Source: Polaromonas sp. (GTDB lineage: Bacteria > Pseudomonadota > Gammaproteobacteria > Burkholderiales > Burkholderiaceae_C). Taken from it: DNA of 5,045 bases. This document shows positions 1 to 5,045 of the stretch, one piece after another (position 1 is the first letter of the stretch; every line of letters starts with the position of its first letter). The DNA lies in contig JAJAYS010000195.1 in assembly GCA_026786065.1 (NCBI GenBank), forward strand, positions 1 through 5,045. The letters run 5' to 3'. Under the pieces are notes generated by a model, which did not search any database, was not told the DNA's origin, and saw only the letters and a program-made list of their open reading frames with translations. Position numbers and translations under genes: made by a program.

Positions 1-2
1 CC

Positions 3-164
3 GTGCGGGCCTATTCGCTACATGAGGTTGGAAAGCTCATGCACGCGGCAGGCTTCCGGGTGCTCGAGGTCTCGGGCGGCTACCACACGCGCGGTCGATT
101 CTTCGGCAACCAATCGCGCCACATCATTGTCCTGGCAGAGCGCAAGGATCCCGCCGCGACGTGA
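3..164 (+). CDS. SAM-dependent methyltransferase, C-terminal fragment (5' end outside window)
   Basis: The frame is open from the window edge to a TGA at 162-164 and gives 53 residues. It begins VRAYSLHEVGKLMHAAGFRV and ends in HIIVLAERKDPAAT. The pattern is a 'YSL.EV..L...AGF.V.EV.GG' helix-strand followed by 'R.I.VLAE', which is typical of the last two strands of class I SAM-dependent methyltransferases, where the AGF turn leads into the hydrophobic strand. The catalytic and SAM-binding part lies upstream and is not visible, so the substrate cannot be named. The stop is followed within ten bases by a strong GC hairpin. A methyltransferase is not a usual neighbour of dnaG, where rpsU and a yqeY/GatB-like gene are expected, so this gene may mark one side of a rearrangement. 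The family assignment is moderately secure; specificity is unknown. Confidence 0.6.
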   Translation: MRAYSLHEVGKLMHAAGFRVLEVSGGYHTRGRFFGNQSRHIIVLAERKDPAAT

Positions 165-172
165 TTTCCAGC

Positions 173-208
173 CGTTACGGGGGCAGGGGCAACTAACCCC
201 CCGTAGCG
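173..208. other. GC-rich stem-loop between methyltransferase and truncated dnaG
   Basis: CGTTACGGGGG (173-183) pairs with CCCCCGTAGCG (198-208). The stem has 11 pairs, one of them a G-T wobble, around a 14-nt loop. It starts nine bases after the methyltransferase stop codon and could end its transcript, but no T-run follows, so it is not a clear intrinsic terminator. It could equally be a REP-like palindrome or part of the end of an inserted element. The stretch 165-241 shows no dnaG-like coding in any frame. Confidence 0.5.
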
Positions 209-271
209 ACGGAATAATTCGGCTCGTGACGGCGTTCCTTCTGCACGCGCGAGATCGCCAAAACATTTGGA

Positions 272-1771
272 ATGGGCTATGCGCCGGAAGGCTGGCGCAC
301 GCTGGCCAGCGTGTTCCCCAACTACAGCGACCCGCTGCTGACCGAGAGCGGCCTGGTGATTGCCTCCGACGCCGACGACGACAAGCCCGGCACCGAGGGC
401 AAGCGCTACGACCGCTTCCGCGACCGGGTGATGTTCCCGATACGCAATGTCAAGGGCGAGTGCATCGGCTTTGGCGGCCGGGTACTGGGGGACCGTGACG
501 GAACGTCACCTGGAGGTGCCGGACCAAAGTATCTGAACTCGCCCGAAACCCCGGTGTTCAGCAAAGGCCGCGAGCTGTACGGGCTGTTCGAGGCCCGGGC
601 CGCACTGCGCGAGCGCGGCTATGCGCTGGTGACCGAAGGCTACATGGACGTCGTCGCACTGGCGCAGATGGGTTTTGCCAACGCCGTGGCCACGCTGGGC
701 ACGGCCTGCACCGCCGAGCATGTGCAAAAGCTGTTTCGCTTCACCGATGCGGTGGTGTTCAGTTTCGATGGCGACAGCGCCGGCCGCCGCGCCGCCCGCA
801 AGGCGCTCGACGCCGCCCTGCCCTTCGCCACCGACGTGCGCAGCGTCAAGTTTTTGTTTTTGCCAAGCGAGCACGACCCCGACAGCTACATCCGGGCACA
901 TGGCGAGGCGGGTTTTGCGGCCTACGTCGCCAAAGCCACGCCGCTGAGCAAATTCATGCTGGAGGCCGCCGCCGACGGCTGCGACATGGACAGCGCCGAG
1001 GGCCGGGCCCACATGGCCAGCAACGCCAAGCCGCTGTGGAGCCTGCTGCCCGACGGTGCCCTGAAGCGGCAATTGCTGGCTGAAATCGCCGAGCGGGTGC
1101 TGATAGACAGCCGCGAGCTGCTGCAACTGTGGCAGCCGGCCTCCACCAGCGGCCCGATTCGCTATAAAAAGAGTAGCTATTCACGGCCGAATTCCTTGCC
1201 TCCAGAGGCGAAACGGCTCGAGTCTGAGGACTACGACGCCGGCCGCTGGCCGGACCACGACCTGGCGCCATCGTCCGACTCCGGCCCGGCCCCGGACCCG
1301 GCCTCTGCGTTCGGCTGGGCACCTGCGTTGCGCGCTGCGCCGCGCCGCATCGCTGGCCGCATCATGCCGACCAGCCGAGAAGACCGGGTGCTGCGCGGCC
1401 TCCTGCACCAGCCCGACACCTGGGACCGGTTGTCGGCCGACGAGCACCAGTTGCTGCTTGCACTGCCGGCGCCGCACGGGCCGCTGTTCGTCTGGCTGGA
1501 CAGCCAGCTCCACGACCACGGCCCGCAACCCTGGGCCGCGCTGCGCATCGGTTTGCACGGACATGCGCACGAACAGCACGCGGCGCTGCAGATGGCCGAT
1601 ATTCCCGATGGCATCGAGACCGACTGGAACGAGATCACAGCCATCCTCAGGCAGTTGCTGAAGCTCGAACGCCAGCGCGAGATGAGCCGGCTGGCACCGC
1701 TTATTGGCAGCGACGCCGCGCTGCGCGAACGCTATTTCAGACTGCACGCCAGCCTGAAAATGCTCGATTGA
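272..1771 (+). CDS. dnaG: DNA primase DnaG, 5'-truncated (zinc-binding domain missing)
   Basis: DnaG makes the RNA primers for replication and binds the DnaB helicase through its C-terminus. The 499 residues begin at MGYAPEGW, inside the RNA polymerase core. The RFRDRVMFPIRN motif lies near 48-59 and PKYLNSPETPVFSKGRELYG at 85-104. The TOPRIM acidic residues are all present: E122 and D126 (TEGYMD), D166 and D168 (FDGDSAGRRA), D202 and D204 (HDPDSY). With an offset of 143 these match E. coli E265, D269, D309, D311, D345 and D347. A Pro/Asp-rich linker spans about 290-355, and a helicase-binding domain runs from about 360 to the end. The zinc-binding domain and the start of the core, about 140-150 residues, are absent. 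DnaG-like codons (TREIAKTFG) continue upstream of the ATG to about 245 and then stop; an in-frame TGA lies at 227-229. ATG 272 is the only in-frame start and has no spaced Shine-Dalgarno. The gene is probably a non-functional remnant or a misassembly product. The family call is certain; expression is doubtful. Confidence 0.9.
   Translation: MGYAPEGWRTLASVFPNYSDPLLTESGLVIASDADDDKPGTEGKRYDRFRDRVMFPIRNVKGECIGFGGRVLGDRDGTSPGGAGPKYLNSPETPVFSKGRELYGLFEARAALRERGYALVTEGYMDVVALAQMGFANAVATLGTACTAEHVQKLFRFTDAVVFSFDGDSAGRRAARKALDAALPFATDVRSVKFLFLPSEHDPDSYIRAHGEAGFAAYVAKATPLSKFMLEAAADGCDMDSAEGRAHMASNAKPLWSLLPDGALKRQLLAEIAERVLIDSRELLQLWQPASTSGPIRYKKSSYSRPNSLPPEAKRLESEDYDAGRWPDHDLAPSSDSGPAPDPASAFGWAPALRAAPRRIAGRIMPTSREDRVLRGLLHQPDTWDRLSADEHQLLLALPAPHGPLFVWLDSQLHDHGPQPWAALRIGLHGHAHEQHAALQMADIPDGIETDWNEITAILRQLLKLERQREMSRLAPLIGSDAALRERYFRLHASLKMLD
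1160..1209 (+). repeat. 50-bp dispersed repeat copy embedded in dnaG linker
   Basis: This segment aligns without gaps to the reverse complement of 4845-4894. The shared pattern is CGCTAT, 8 variable bases, TAGCT, two variable bases, TCACG, C or G, CCG, then a weaker 20-base stretch ending in GGC at the same distance. Within dnaG it encodes about residues 297-313 (RYKKSSYSRPNSLPPEA), at the border between the catalytic core and the proline-rich linker. This is where an in-frame insertion would do least harm. It also resembles the GCTAT-A/T-rich-TAGCT repeats I recall from Comamonadaceae intergenic regions; that recollection is not verified here. Confidence 0.5.
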
Positions 1772-1786
1772 CGCCCTAAAAAAAAG

Positions 1787-1815
1787 TGCACAAAAATCAG
1801 GCAACAGGGTATAAT
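1787..1815 (+). promoter_or_regulatory. Sigma70-type promoter, probably for rpoD
   Basis: A perfect -10 box TATAAT lies at 1810-1815. At a 17-base spacing upstream is TGCACA (1787-1792), which matches four of six positions of TTGACA. Transcription would begin near 1821-1824. The promoter starts 16 bases after the dnaG stop codon and faces rpoD, so it would let rpoD be transcribed independently of dnaG. It would give a 5' leader of about 540 bases, which now includes the MITE. No experimental start site is available. Confidence 0.65.
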
Positions 1816-1996
1816 CCGGTTTCTCGCAAGCGCGACAGCAGCACCTCCGGCTCCGGCCCCCTTCAAGCGAAGGGTCGATCTTCAAAAAGACGGCCACCTC
1901 CCCGCAAGGACTGCACACCAAATGTTCGCCCAAACAGCTTGCCCCGAAGCTTGAGTCGCGCCACTTCACGATCTCCGAATCGACCCACGCGCACCG
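1816..1996 (+). promoter_or_regulatory. Proximal rpoD leader, possibly structured
   Basis: This gene-free stretch follows the promoter. It contains a clear 6-bp hairpin, CCCTTC (1859-1864) with GAAGGG (1869-1874) around the loop AAGC. It also contains an 8-base long-range complement, GGGTCGAT (1872-1879) with ATCGACCC (1979-1986). The two overlap at 1872-1874, so they could be alternative folds or could be stacked with partial competition. A short reading frame at 1922-1954 lies inside the region enclosed by the long-range pair. I do not recognise a known riboswitch or RNA family. A regulatory role is inference. Confidence 0.35.
1922..1954 (+). CDS. Possible 10-codon upstream ORF in the rpoD leader
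   Basis: ATG at 1922 opens a frame reading MFAQTACPEA and ends at TGA (1952-1954). An AAGGA (1906-1910) lies 11 bases before the ATG, which is longer than the usual spacing but usable. The candidate lies between the two halves of the 8-base complement in the leader. If translated, it could be a leader peptide that affects rpoD expression. A frame this short is expected often by chance, and conservation in relatives would be needed to accept it. Confidence 0.15.
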   Translation: MFAQTACPEA

Positions 1997-2160
1997 CTAA
2001 GGAACCTCTGCATCACTCTGGCGTAACTGTGGCAGCCGGACCGGGATGGGCTGCAAAGCGTTTTTTTGTCAACAGCTACGCTGTTCGCAAAAAAGCAACG
2101 CAGCAGACTCCCGAGCCCGGCTGATCACAGACCGCAGGGAGTTATGCAGAGCGTCACTAA
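1997..2160. mobile_element. Palindromic MITE, complete, with CTAA target duplication (copy A)
   Basis: CTAA occurs at 1997-2000 and again at 2157-2160, bounding a 156-bp non-coding element (2001-2156). The left end, GGAACCTCTGCATCACTC, matches the reverse complement of the right end, TGACGCTCTGCATAACTC, at 14 of 18 positions. The complementarity continues inward: CTGTG..CAGCCGG at 2027-2039 mirrors CCGGCTG..CACAG at 2117-2130, exactly symmetric about 2078.5. The tip is AACAGC-TAC-GCTGTT (2071-2085), with T-rich and A-rich arms either side. The whole element is therefore one long foldback hairpin. A 4-bp CTAA duplication fits the YTAR target preference of IS5-family transposases, so mobilisation in trans by such an IS is likely. 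No transposase is encoded. It lies inside the rpoD leader. Confidence 0.8.
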
Positions 2161-2350
2161 AGGCTTTGAAAAAAGAAGCCTGCAACAGCAGCCCGGGCTG
2201 TCGGCGCAATTCACCTTCCCTGCCCTTTTTTTGGTTTTGATCACGTCCGGCCGTGCGGACAGCCCAGTCCAGGAATCCCACGCTTTTTGTCTTTTCTTTT
2301 TTTTGCGTGTTTTTTTTAGCCGATTGATCCCCATAACAAGTCACTGACCC
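2161..2350 (+). other. Distal rpoD leader with T-tracts and small hairpins
   Basis: No gene is visible here. There are three short stem-loops: GGCTT (2162-2166) with AAGCC (2176-2180), the palindrome CAGCCCGGGCTG (2189-2200), and GTCCG (2245-2249) with CGGAC (2256-2260). The coding-like strand is unusually T-rich, with a run of seven T at 2226-2232 and long T/C stretches between about 2283 and 2318. In RNA these would be U-rich tracts shortly before the rpoD ribosome binding site. They could bind S1, Hfq or Rho or make a weak attenuator, but the sequence alone does not decide this. Confidence 0.4.
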
Positions 2351-2354
2351 GGAG
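2351..2354 (+). promoter_or_regulatory. Ribosome binding site of rpoD
   Basis: GGAG lies six bases before the ATG at 2361. This supports that start over the next in-frame ATG at 2487, which would remove 42 residues of the N-terminal extension. Confidence 0.75.
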
Positions 2355-2360
2355 ATTTCC

Positions 2361-4754
2361 ATGCCGACAACCAAGCCTAGCCCTGCAGCCAGCCGGCCCG
2401 TAAAGCCGGCGTCCGCCGTGACGCGCAGCAGCGTCAAGCCGGGGGCCAAGAAGGTCGTGCCATTGGCCACTGGAACCGTCAGTACAATGCCGGCGCGTCC
2501 GGCACCGGCAAGCGCCAAGTCTGCAAAGCAGGGCAAGCAGGCTCCGGCTGCAAAAAATGCAGCGTCCAACAAATCCGATCCGCCCCCCAAGAAAGTCAAC
2601 GTAGTGCCGACCAAATCTGTTCCCGAAGTTAAAAAGCCGGCCGCCGCAGCCGAATCCCAGCTAAAAAAGAAAGCCGGCCGCCCTGCCAAGGCGGCTGAAG
2701 CCGAAGCCAGCCCCGCGGCCAAAGGCGGCCGCAAGGTCGGCGGTGCTGGCGCCAAGGCGTCCGACGAACTCGACATGTCCGACATCGAGGCTGATCTGGT
2801 CGGCGAGCCGGTGGTCGAGACGACCGAGAAGGTCAAGCCGCTGCGCATGAAGATCAGCAAGGCCAAAGAACGCGCCCTGATGAAGGAGTTCGGCCTCGAC
2901 GAAACCGTGCTTTCTGAAGAGGACATGCTCAAGCGCCGTCTGCGTTTGAAGACGCTGATAAAGCTGGGCAAAACGCGCGGCTACCTGACGCACGGCGAAA
3001 TTTCCGACCACCTGCCCGACAAACTGGTCGATGCCGAGACGCTGGAAGTGGTCGTCAACATGCTCAACGACATGGGCGTGGCGGTGTACGAGCAGGCACC
3101 CGACGCCGAAACGCTGCTGCTGAACAACACAGGCCCGACCGTCGCAACCGAAGAAGAAGCCGAGGAAGAAGCCGAAGCCGCGCTCTCGACCGTGGACAGC
3201 GAGTTCGGCCGCACCACCGACCCGGTCCGCATGTATATGCGCGAGATGGGCACCGTCGAGCTGCTGACCCGCGAAGGCGAGATCGAAATCGCCAAGCGCA
3301 TCGAGGGCGGCCTGATGCGAATGATGGAGGCGATCTCCGAAAGTCCGGCCACGATTGCCGAGATCATGCGGCTGGCCGACGAAATCCGCGAAGGAAAAAT
3401 CGTCATTTCAACCGTGGTTGACGGTTTTTCCAACCCCAACGAGGCCGACGATTACGTGGCCGAAGAAGACTTCGACGAGTTCGACGAAGAAGACGACGAC
3501 GACGGCAAGGGCGGCTCCAAGGCGCTGACCAAAAAACTCGAAGAGCTGAAAAAAGAAGCCTTGACCCGCTTCGAGAAAATCGCGTTGCTGTTTGAGAAGG
3601 TCCACAAAACCTACGACAAGGAAGGCTGGGGCACGCCGACTTACGTGAAGACGCAAAAGTCCCTGAGCGACGAACTGATGACGGTACGTTTTACCGCCAA
3701 GTCGATCGAAAAGCTGTGCGACCTGCTGCGCGGCCAGGTGCTGGACGTGCGCAAGAAGGAGCGCGAACTGCGCCGCATCATCGTCGAGAAATGCGGCATG
3801 CCGCAGGAAACCTTTGTCAAGGACTTCCCGCCGAATCTGCTCAATTTGAAGTGGGTGGAAAAGCAGGTTGCTGCCAACAAGTCGTGGTCGGTCATCATGG
3901 CCCGCAACATTCCGCCGATTCAGGAATTGCAGACCAAGCTGACCGAATTGCAGGCGCGTGTGGTGGTGCCGCTGGGGCACCTGAAAGACATCAACAAGCG
4001 CATGAACGAGGGCGAGACCAACTCGCGCGATGCGAAGAAGGAAATGATCGAGGCCAACTTGCGGCTGGTGATCTCGATCGCGAAAAAATACACCAACCGC
4101 GGTTTGCAGTTTCTCGACCTGATCCAGGAAGGCAACATCGGCCTGATGAAGGCGGTGGACAAGTTCGAATACCGGCGCGGCTACAAGTTTTCGACCTACG
4201 CCACCTGGTGGATTCGCCAGGCGATCACCCGCAGCATTGCCGACCAGGCGCGCACCATCCGCATTCCGGTGCACATGATCGAGACCATCAACAAGATGAA
4301 CCGCCTGTCGCGGCAGCATCTGCAGGAGTTTGGCTTTGAGCCCGACGCCAGCGTGCTGGCCGAGAAGATGGAGATTCCGGAGGACAAGATCCGCAAGATC
4401 ATGAAGATCGCGAAAGAGCCGATCTCGATGGAAACGCCGATCGGCGACGACGACGATTCGCACTTGGGCGACTTCATCGAAGACAGCGCCAACACCGCAC
4501 CGCTCGAAGCCGCAATGCAAGCCGGCCTGCGCGATGTGGTCAAAGACATCCTGGACAGCCTGACGCCGCGCGAAGCCAAAGTGCTGCGTATGCGCTTCGG
4601 CATCGAAATGTCCACCGACCACACGCTGGAAGAAGTCGGCAAGCAGTTTGACGTGACGCGCGAACGCATCCGCCAGATCGAAGCCAAGGCGCTGAGGAAG
4701 CTCAAGCACCCGAGCCGGTCGGACAAGCTGCGCAGTTTTATCGACACGCTGTAA
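2361..4754 (+). CDS. rpoD: RNA polymerase primary sigma factor RpoD (sigma-70)
   Basis: RpoD directs RNA polymerase core to housekeeping promoters. The 797 residues are complete. Residues 1-134 form a disordered Lys/Ala/Pro-rich extension, including an AGRP motif at 105-108. Region 1.1 lies at about 160-255 and region 1.2 near 287-317 ([11 protein letters not shown]). The sigma70 non-conserved region follows, with an acidic run at 363-381. Regions 2.1-2.4 begin near 564 ([20 protein letters not shown]) and include W616-W617 of the -10-melting and recognition segment. Region 3 follows. Region 4 begins near 734 ([14 protein letters not shown]), with its -35-binding helix in [19 protein letters not shown] at 764-782. 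E. coli RpoD has 613 residues; most of the extra length is the N-terminal extension, a trait I associate with Burkholderiales. The gene sits downstream of dnaG as in the macromolecular synthesis operon, but 589 bp away and behind its own promoter. It ends in an intrinsic terminator. All core regions are intact, so it is very likely the functional housekeeping sigma factor. Confidence 0.98.
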   Translation: MPTTKPSPAASRPVKPASAVTRSSVKPGAKKVVPLATGTVSTMPARPAPASAKSAKQGKQAPAAKNAASNKSDPPPKKVNVVPTKSVPEVKKPAAAAESQLKKKAGRPAKAAEAEASPAAKGGRKVGGAGAKASDELDMSDIEADLVGEPVVETTEKVKPLRMKISKAKERALMKEFGLDETVLSEEDMLKRRLRLKTLIKLGKTRGYLTHGEISDHLPDKLVDAETLEVVVNMLNDMGVAVYEQAPDAETLLLNNTGPTVATEEEAEEEAEAALSTVDSEFGRTTDPVRMYMREMGTVELLTREGEIEIAKRIEGGLMRMMEAISESPATIAEIMRLADEIREGKIVISTVVDGFSNPNEADDYVAEEDFDEFDEEDDDDGKGGSKALTKKLEELKKEALTRFEKIALLFEKVHKTYDKEGWGTPTYVKTQKSLSDELMTVRFTAKSIEKLCDLLRGQVLDVRKKERELRRIIVEKCGMPQETFVKDFPPNLLNLKWVEKQVAANKSWSVIMARNIPPIQELQTKLTELQARVVVPLGHLKDINKRMNEGETNSRDAKKEMIEANLRLVISIAKKYTNRGLQFLDLIQEGNIGLMKAVDKFEYRRGYKFSTYATWWIRQAITRSIADQARTIRIPVHMIETINKMNRLSRQHLQEFGFEPDASVLAEKMEIPEDKIRKIMKIAKEPISMETPIGDDDDSHLGDFIEDSANTAPLEAAMQAGLRDVVKDILDSLTPREAKVLRMRFGIEMSTDHTLEEVGKQFDVTRERIRQIEAKALRKLKHPSRSDKLRSFIDTL

Positions 4755-4764
4755 GCGCACCAAA

Positions 4765-4780
4765 GGGCCTGCAAGGGCCC
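4765..4780 (+). other. Small hairpin after rpoD
   Basis: GGGCC (4765-4769) pairs with GGCCC (4776-4780) around a six-base loop, eleven bases after the rpoD stop. No T-run follows it directly. It may assist or precede the true terminator that starts four bases later. Confidence 0.45.
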
Positions 4781-4783
4781 GGC

Positions 4784-4822
4784 AAAAAGTCGCATCCGGT
4801 TGTATCGGGTTGCGGCTTTTTT
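4784..4822 (+). terminator. Intrinsic terminator of rpoD
   Basis: AAAAAGTCGCA (4784-4794) pairs with TGCGGCTTTTT (4811-4821) through eleven pairs, one of them a G-T wobble. Two further C-G pairs form inside after a T-T mismatch. The stem runs straight into six T (4817-4822). The A-run on the left would let it work from the opposite strand too. It begins 29 bases after the rpoD stop codon. Confidence 0.85.
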
Positions 4823-4844
4823 CATGAAAACTCAGGGTGCAATA

Positions 4845-4894
4845 GCCTTCAAGCCCATTGAGTACGGGCGTGAGAAGCTAGCGAAATAATAGCG
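4845..4894 (-). repeat. 50-bp dispersed intergenic repeat
   Basis: Read on the minus strand this begins CGCTATTATTTCGCTAGCT and continues TCTCACGCCCG. It matches the segment at 1160-1209 in dnaG without gaps, strongly over the first 30 bases and weakly over the rest. It contains GCCC (4853-4856) and GGGC (4866-4869) as a small inverted pair, and ATAGC-type ends. The sequence fits a class of short interspersed repeats I associate with Comamonadaceae genomes. No coding is apparent. Confidence 0.55.
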
Positions 4895-4898
4895 ACGA

Positions 4899-4914
4899 GC
4901 TGGCTGCGGCCAGC
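4899..4914. other. Perfect 6-bp hairpin next to MITE copy B
   Basis: GCTGGC (4899-4904) and GCCAGC (4909-4914) pair around a TGCG loop. The hairpin ends two bases before the CTAA that precedes the second MITE. It may be a target feature or a leftover of another small repeat. No T-run follows. Confidence 0.4.
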
Positions 4915-4916
4915 CC

Positions 4917-5045
4917 CTAAGGACCCTCTGCATAACTCTGGCGGCGCTGTGGCACGCGGATCGGGATGGGCCGCAAGGCGTCTTTTTGCAGCCAATAGCC
5001 CCGCTATTGGCAAGAAAAACAACGCAGCGGACCGCCCGAGCCCGC
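4917..5045. mobile_element. Palindromic MITE, second copy, cut by window end (copy B)
   Basis: CTAA (4917-4920) is followed by GGACCCTCTGCATAACTC. The first 68 bases match copy A (2001-2068) at 57 positions, with no gaps. The tip is CCAATAGC-CCC-GCTATTGG (4992-5010), centred on 5001, and the complementary arm continues to the window edge. By symmetry the element should end near 5081, for a length of about 161 bp, with CTAA after it. Only about 125 bases are visible. The left end is closer to a regular inverted-repeat sequence than that of copy A. It carries no coding sequence. Confidence 0.75.

Noticed and set aside
22..498. Open frame of 158 codons crossing the methyltransferase end and the dnaG start
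   Set aside because: It runs in a different frame from both recognisable proteins, is rich in arginine from GC-rich out-of-frame reading, and resembles no family.
1239..1253. CCGGCC-GCT-GGCCGG hairpin inside dnaG
   Set aside because: It lies in coding sequence of very high GC content, encodes linker residues, and has no T-run or repeat partner.
272..1771. A deliberate short primase isoform or a phage-type primase
   Set aside because: The protein aligns along its length with chromosomal DnaG, including the helicase-binding end, and sits next to rpoD. DnaG-like codons continue upstream of the ATG, which points to truncation and not to a natural start.
1768..1773. TTGACG overlapping the dnaG stop as a -35 box
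   Set aside because: It is a better hexamer match, but it lies 36 bases from the TATAAT, far beyond the functional spacing; no other -10 box fits it.
1786..2124. Open frame of 112 codons covering the rpoD leader and part of the MITE
   Set aside because: It starts inside the promoter -35 region, reads through a mobile element arm, and its product is low-complexity with no domain.
2167..2181. 15-base sequence TGAAAAAAGAAGCCT, also found inside rpoD at 3547-3561
   Set aside because: The match rests on an A-run plus common bases and does not extend on either side. It is probably chance.
3408..4763. Long open frame of 451 codons on the minus strand opposite rpoD
   Set aside because: It is a composition shadow of a GC-rich, strongly biased gene. 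It has no recognisable domains and lies wholly antisense to the conserved sigma regions.

Overview
The window looks like chromosome of a betaproteobacterium in the order Burkholderiales, most likely a Comamonadaceae relative of Polaromonas or Rhodoferax. The evidence is the GC-rich coding sequence, a 797-residue RpoD with a long Lys/Ala/Pro-rich N-terminal extension, the order dnaG-rpoD, and dispersed intergenic repeats of a type I associate with that family. The genus is inference; no database was searched.

Layout on the + strand: the last 53 codons of a SAM-dependent methyltransferase (3-164), a strong GC hairpin (173-208), and then a DNA primase gene (dnaG, ORF 272-1771). This dnaG lacks roughly the first 140-150 codons, including the whole zinc-binding domain. 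Next come a sigma70-type promoter (1787-1815) and a 589-bp gene-free spacer (1772-2360) that forms the probable rpoD leader. That spacer holds a 156-bp palindromic MITE with CTAA target duplications. It is followed by a complete rpoD (2361-4754), an intrinsic terminator (4784-4822), a 50-bp dispersed repeat (4845-4894), and a second, related MITE (4921 to the window end).

dnaG and rpoD are the conserved core of the macromolecular synthesis operon (rpsU-dnaG-rpoD), which couples replication priming, transcription initiation and translation. Here dnaG has been cut at its 5' side, or the assembly has been joined wrongly, because a methyltransferase sits where the dnaG N-terminus and its usual upstream neighbours should be. 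rpoD is intact and appears to be driven by its own promoter just after the dnaG stop codon.

The most interesting non-coding content is repetitive. Two copies of a foldback MITE flank rpoD, and their hairpin tips differ in sequence but both stay perfectly paired. A 50-bp repeat downstream of rpoD has an ungapped relative inside the dnaG reading frame, where it encodes part of an interdomain linker. I found no CRISPR array, tRNA, rRNA or recognisable new defence or metabolic system.
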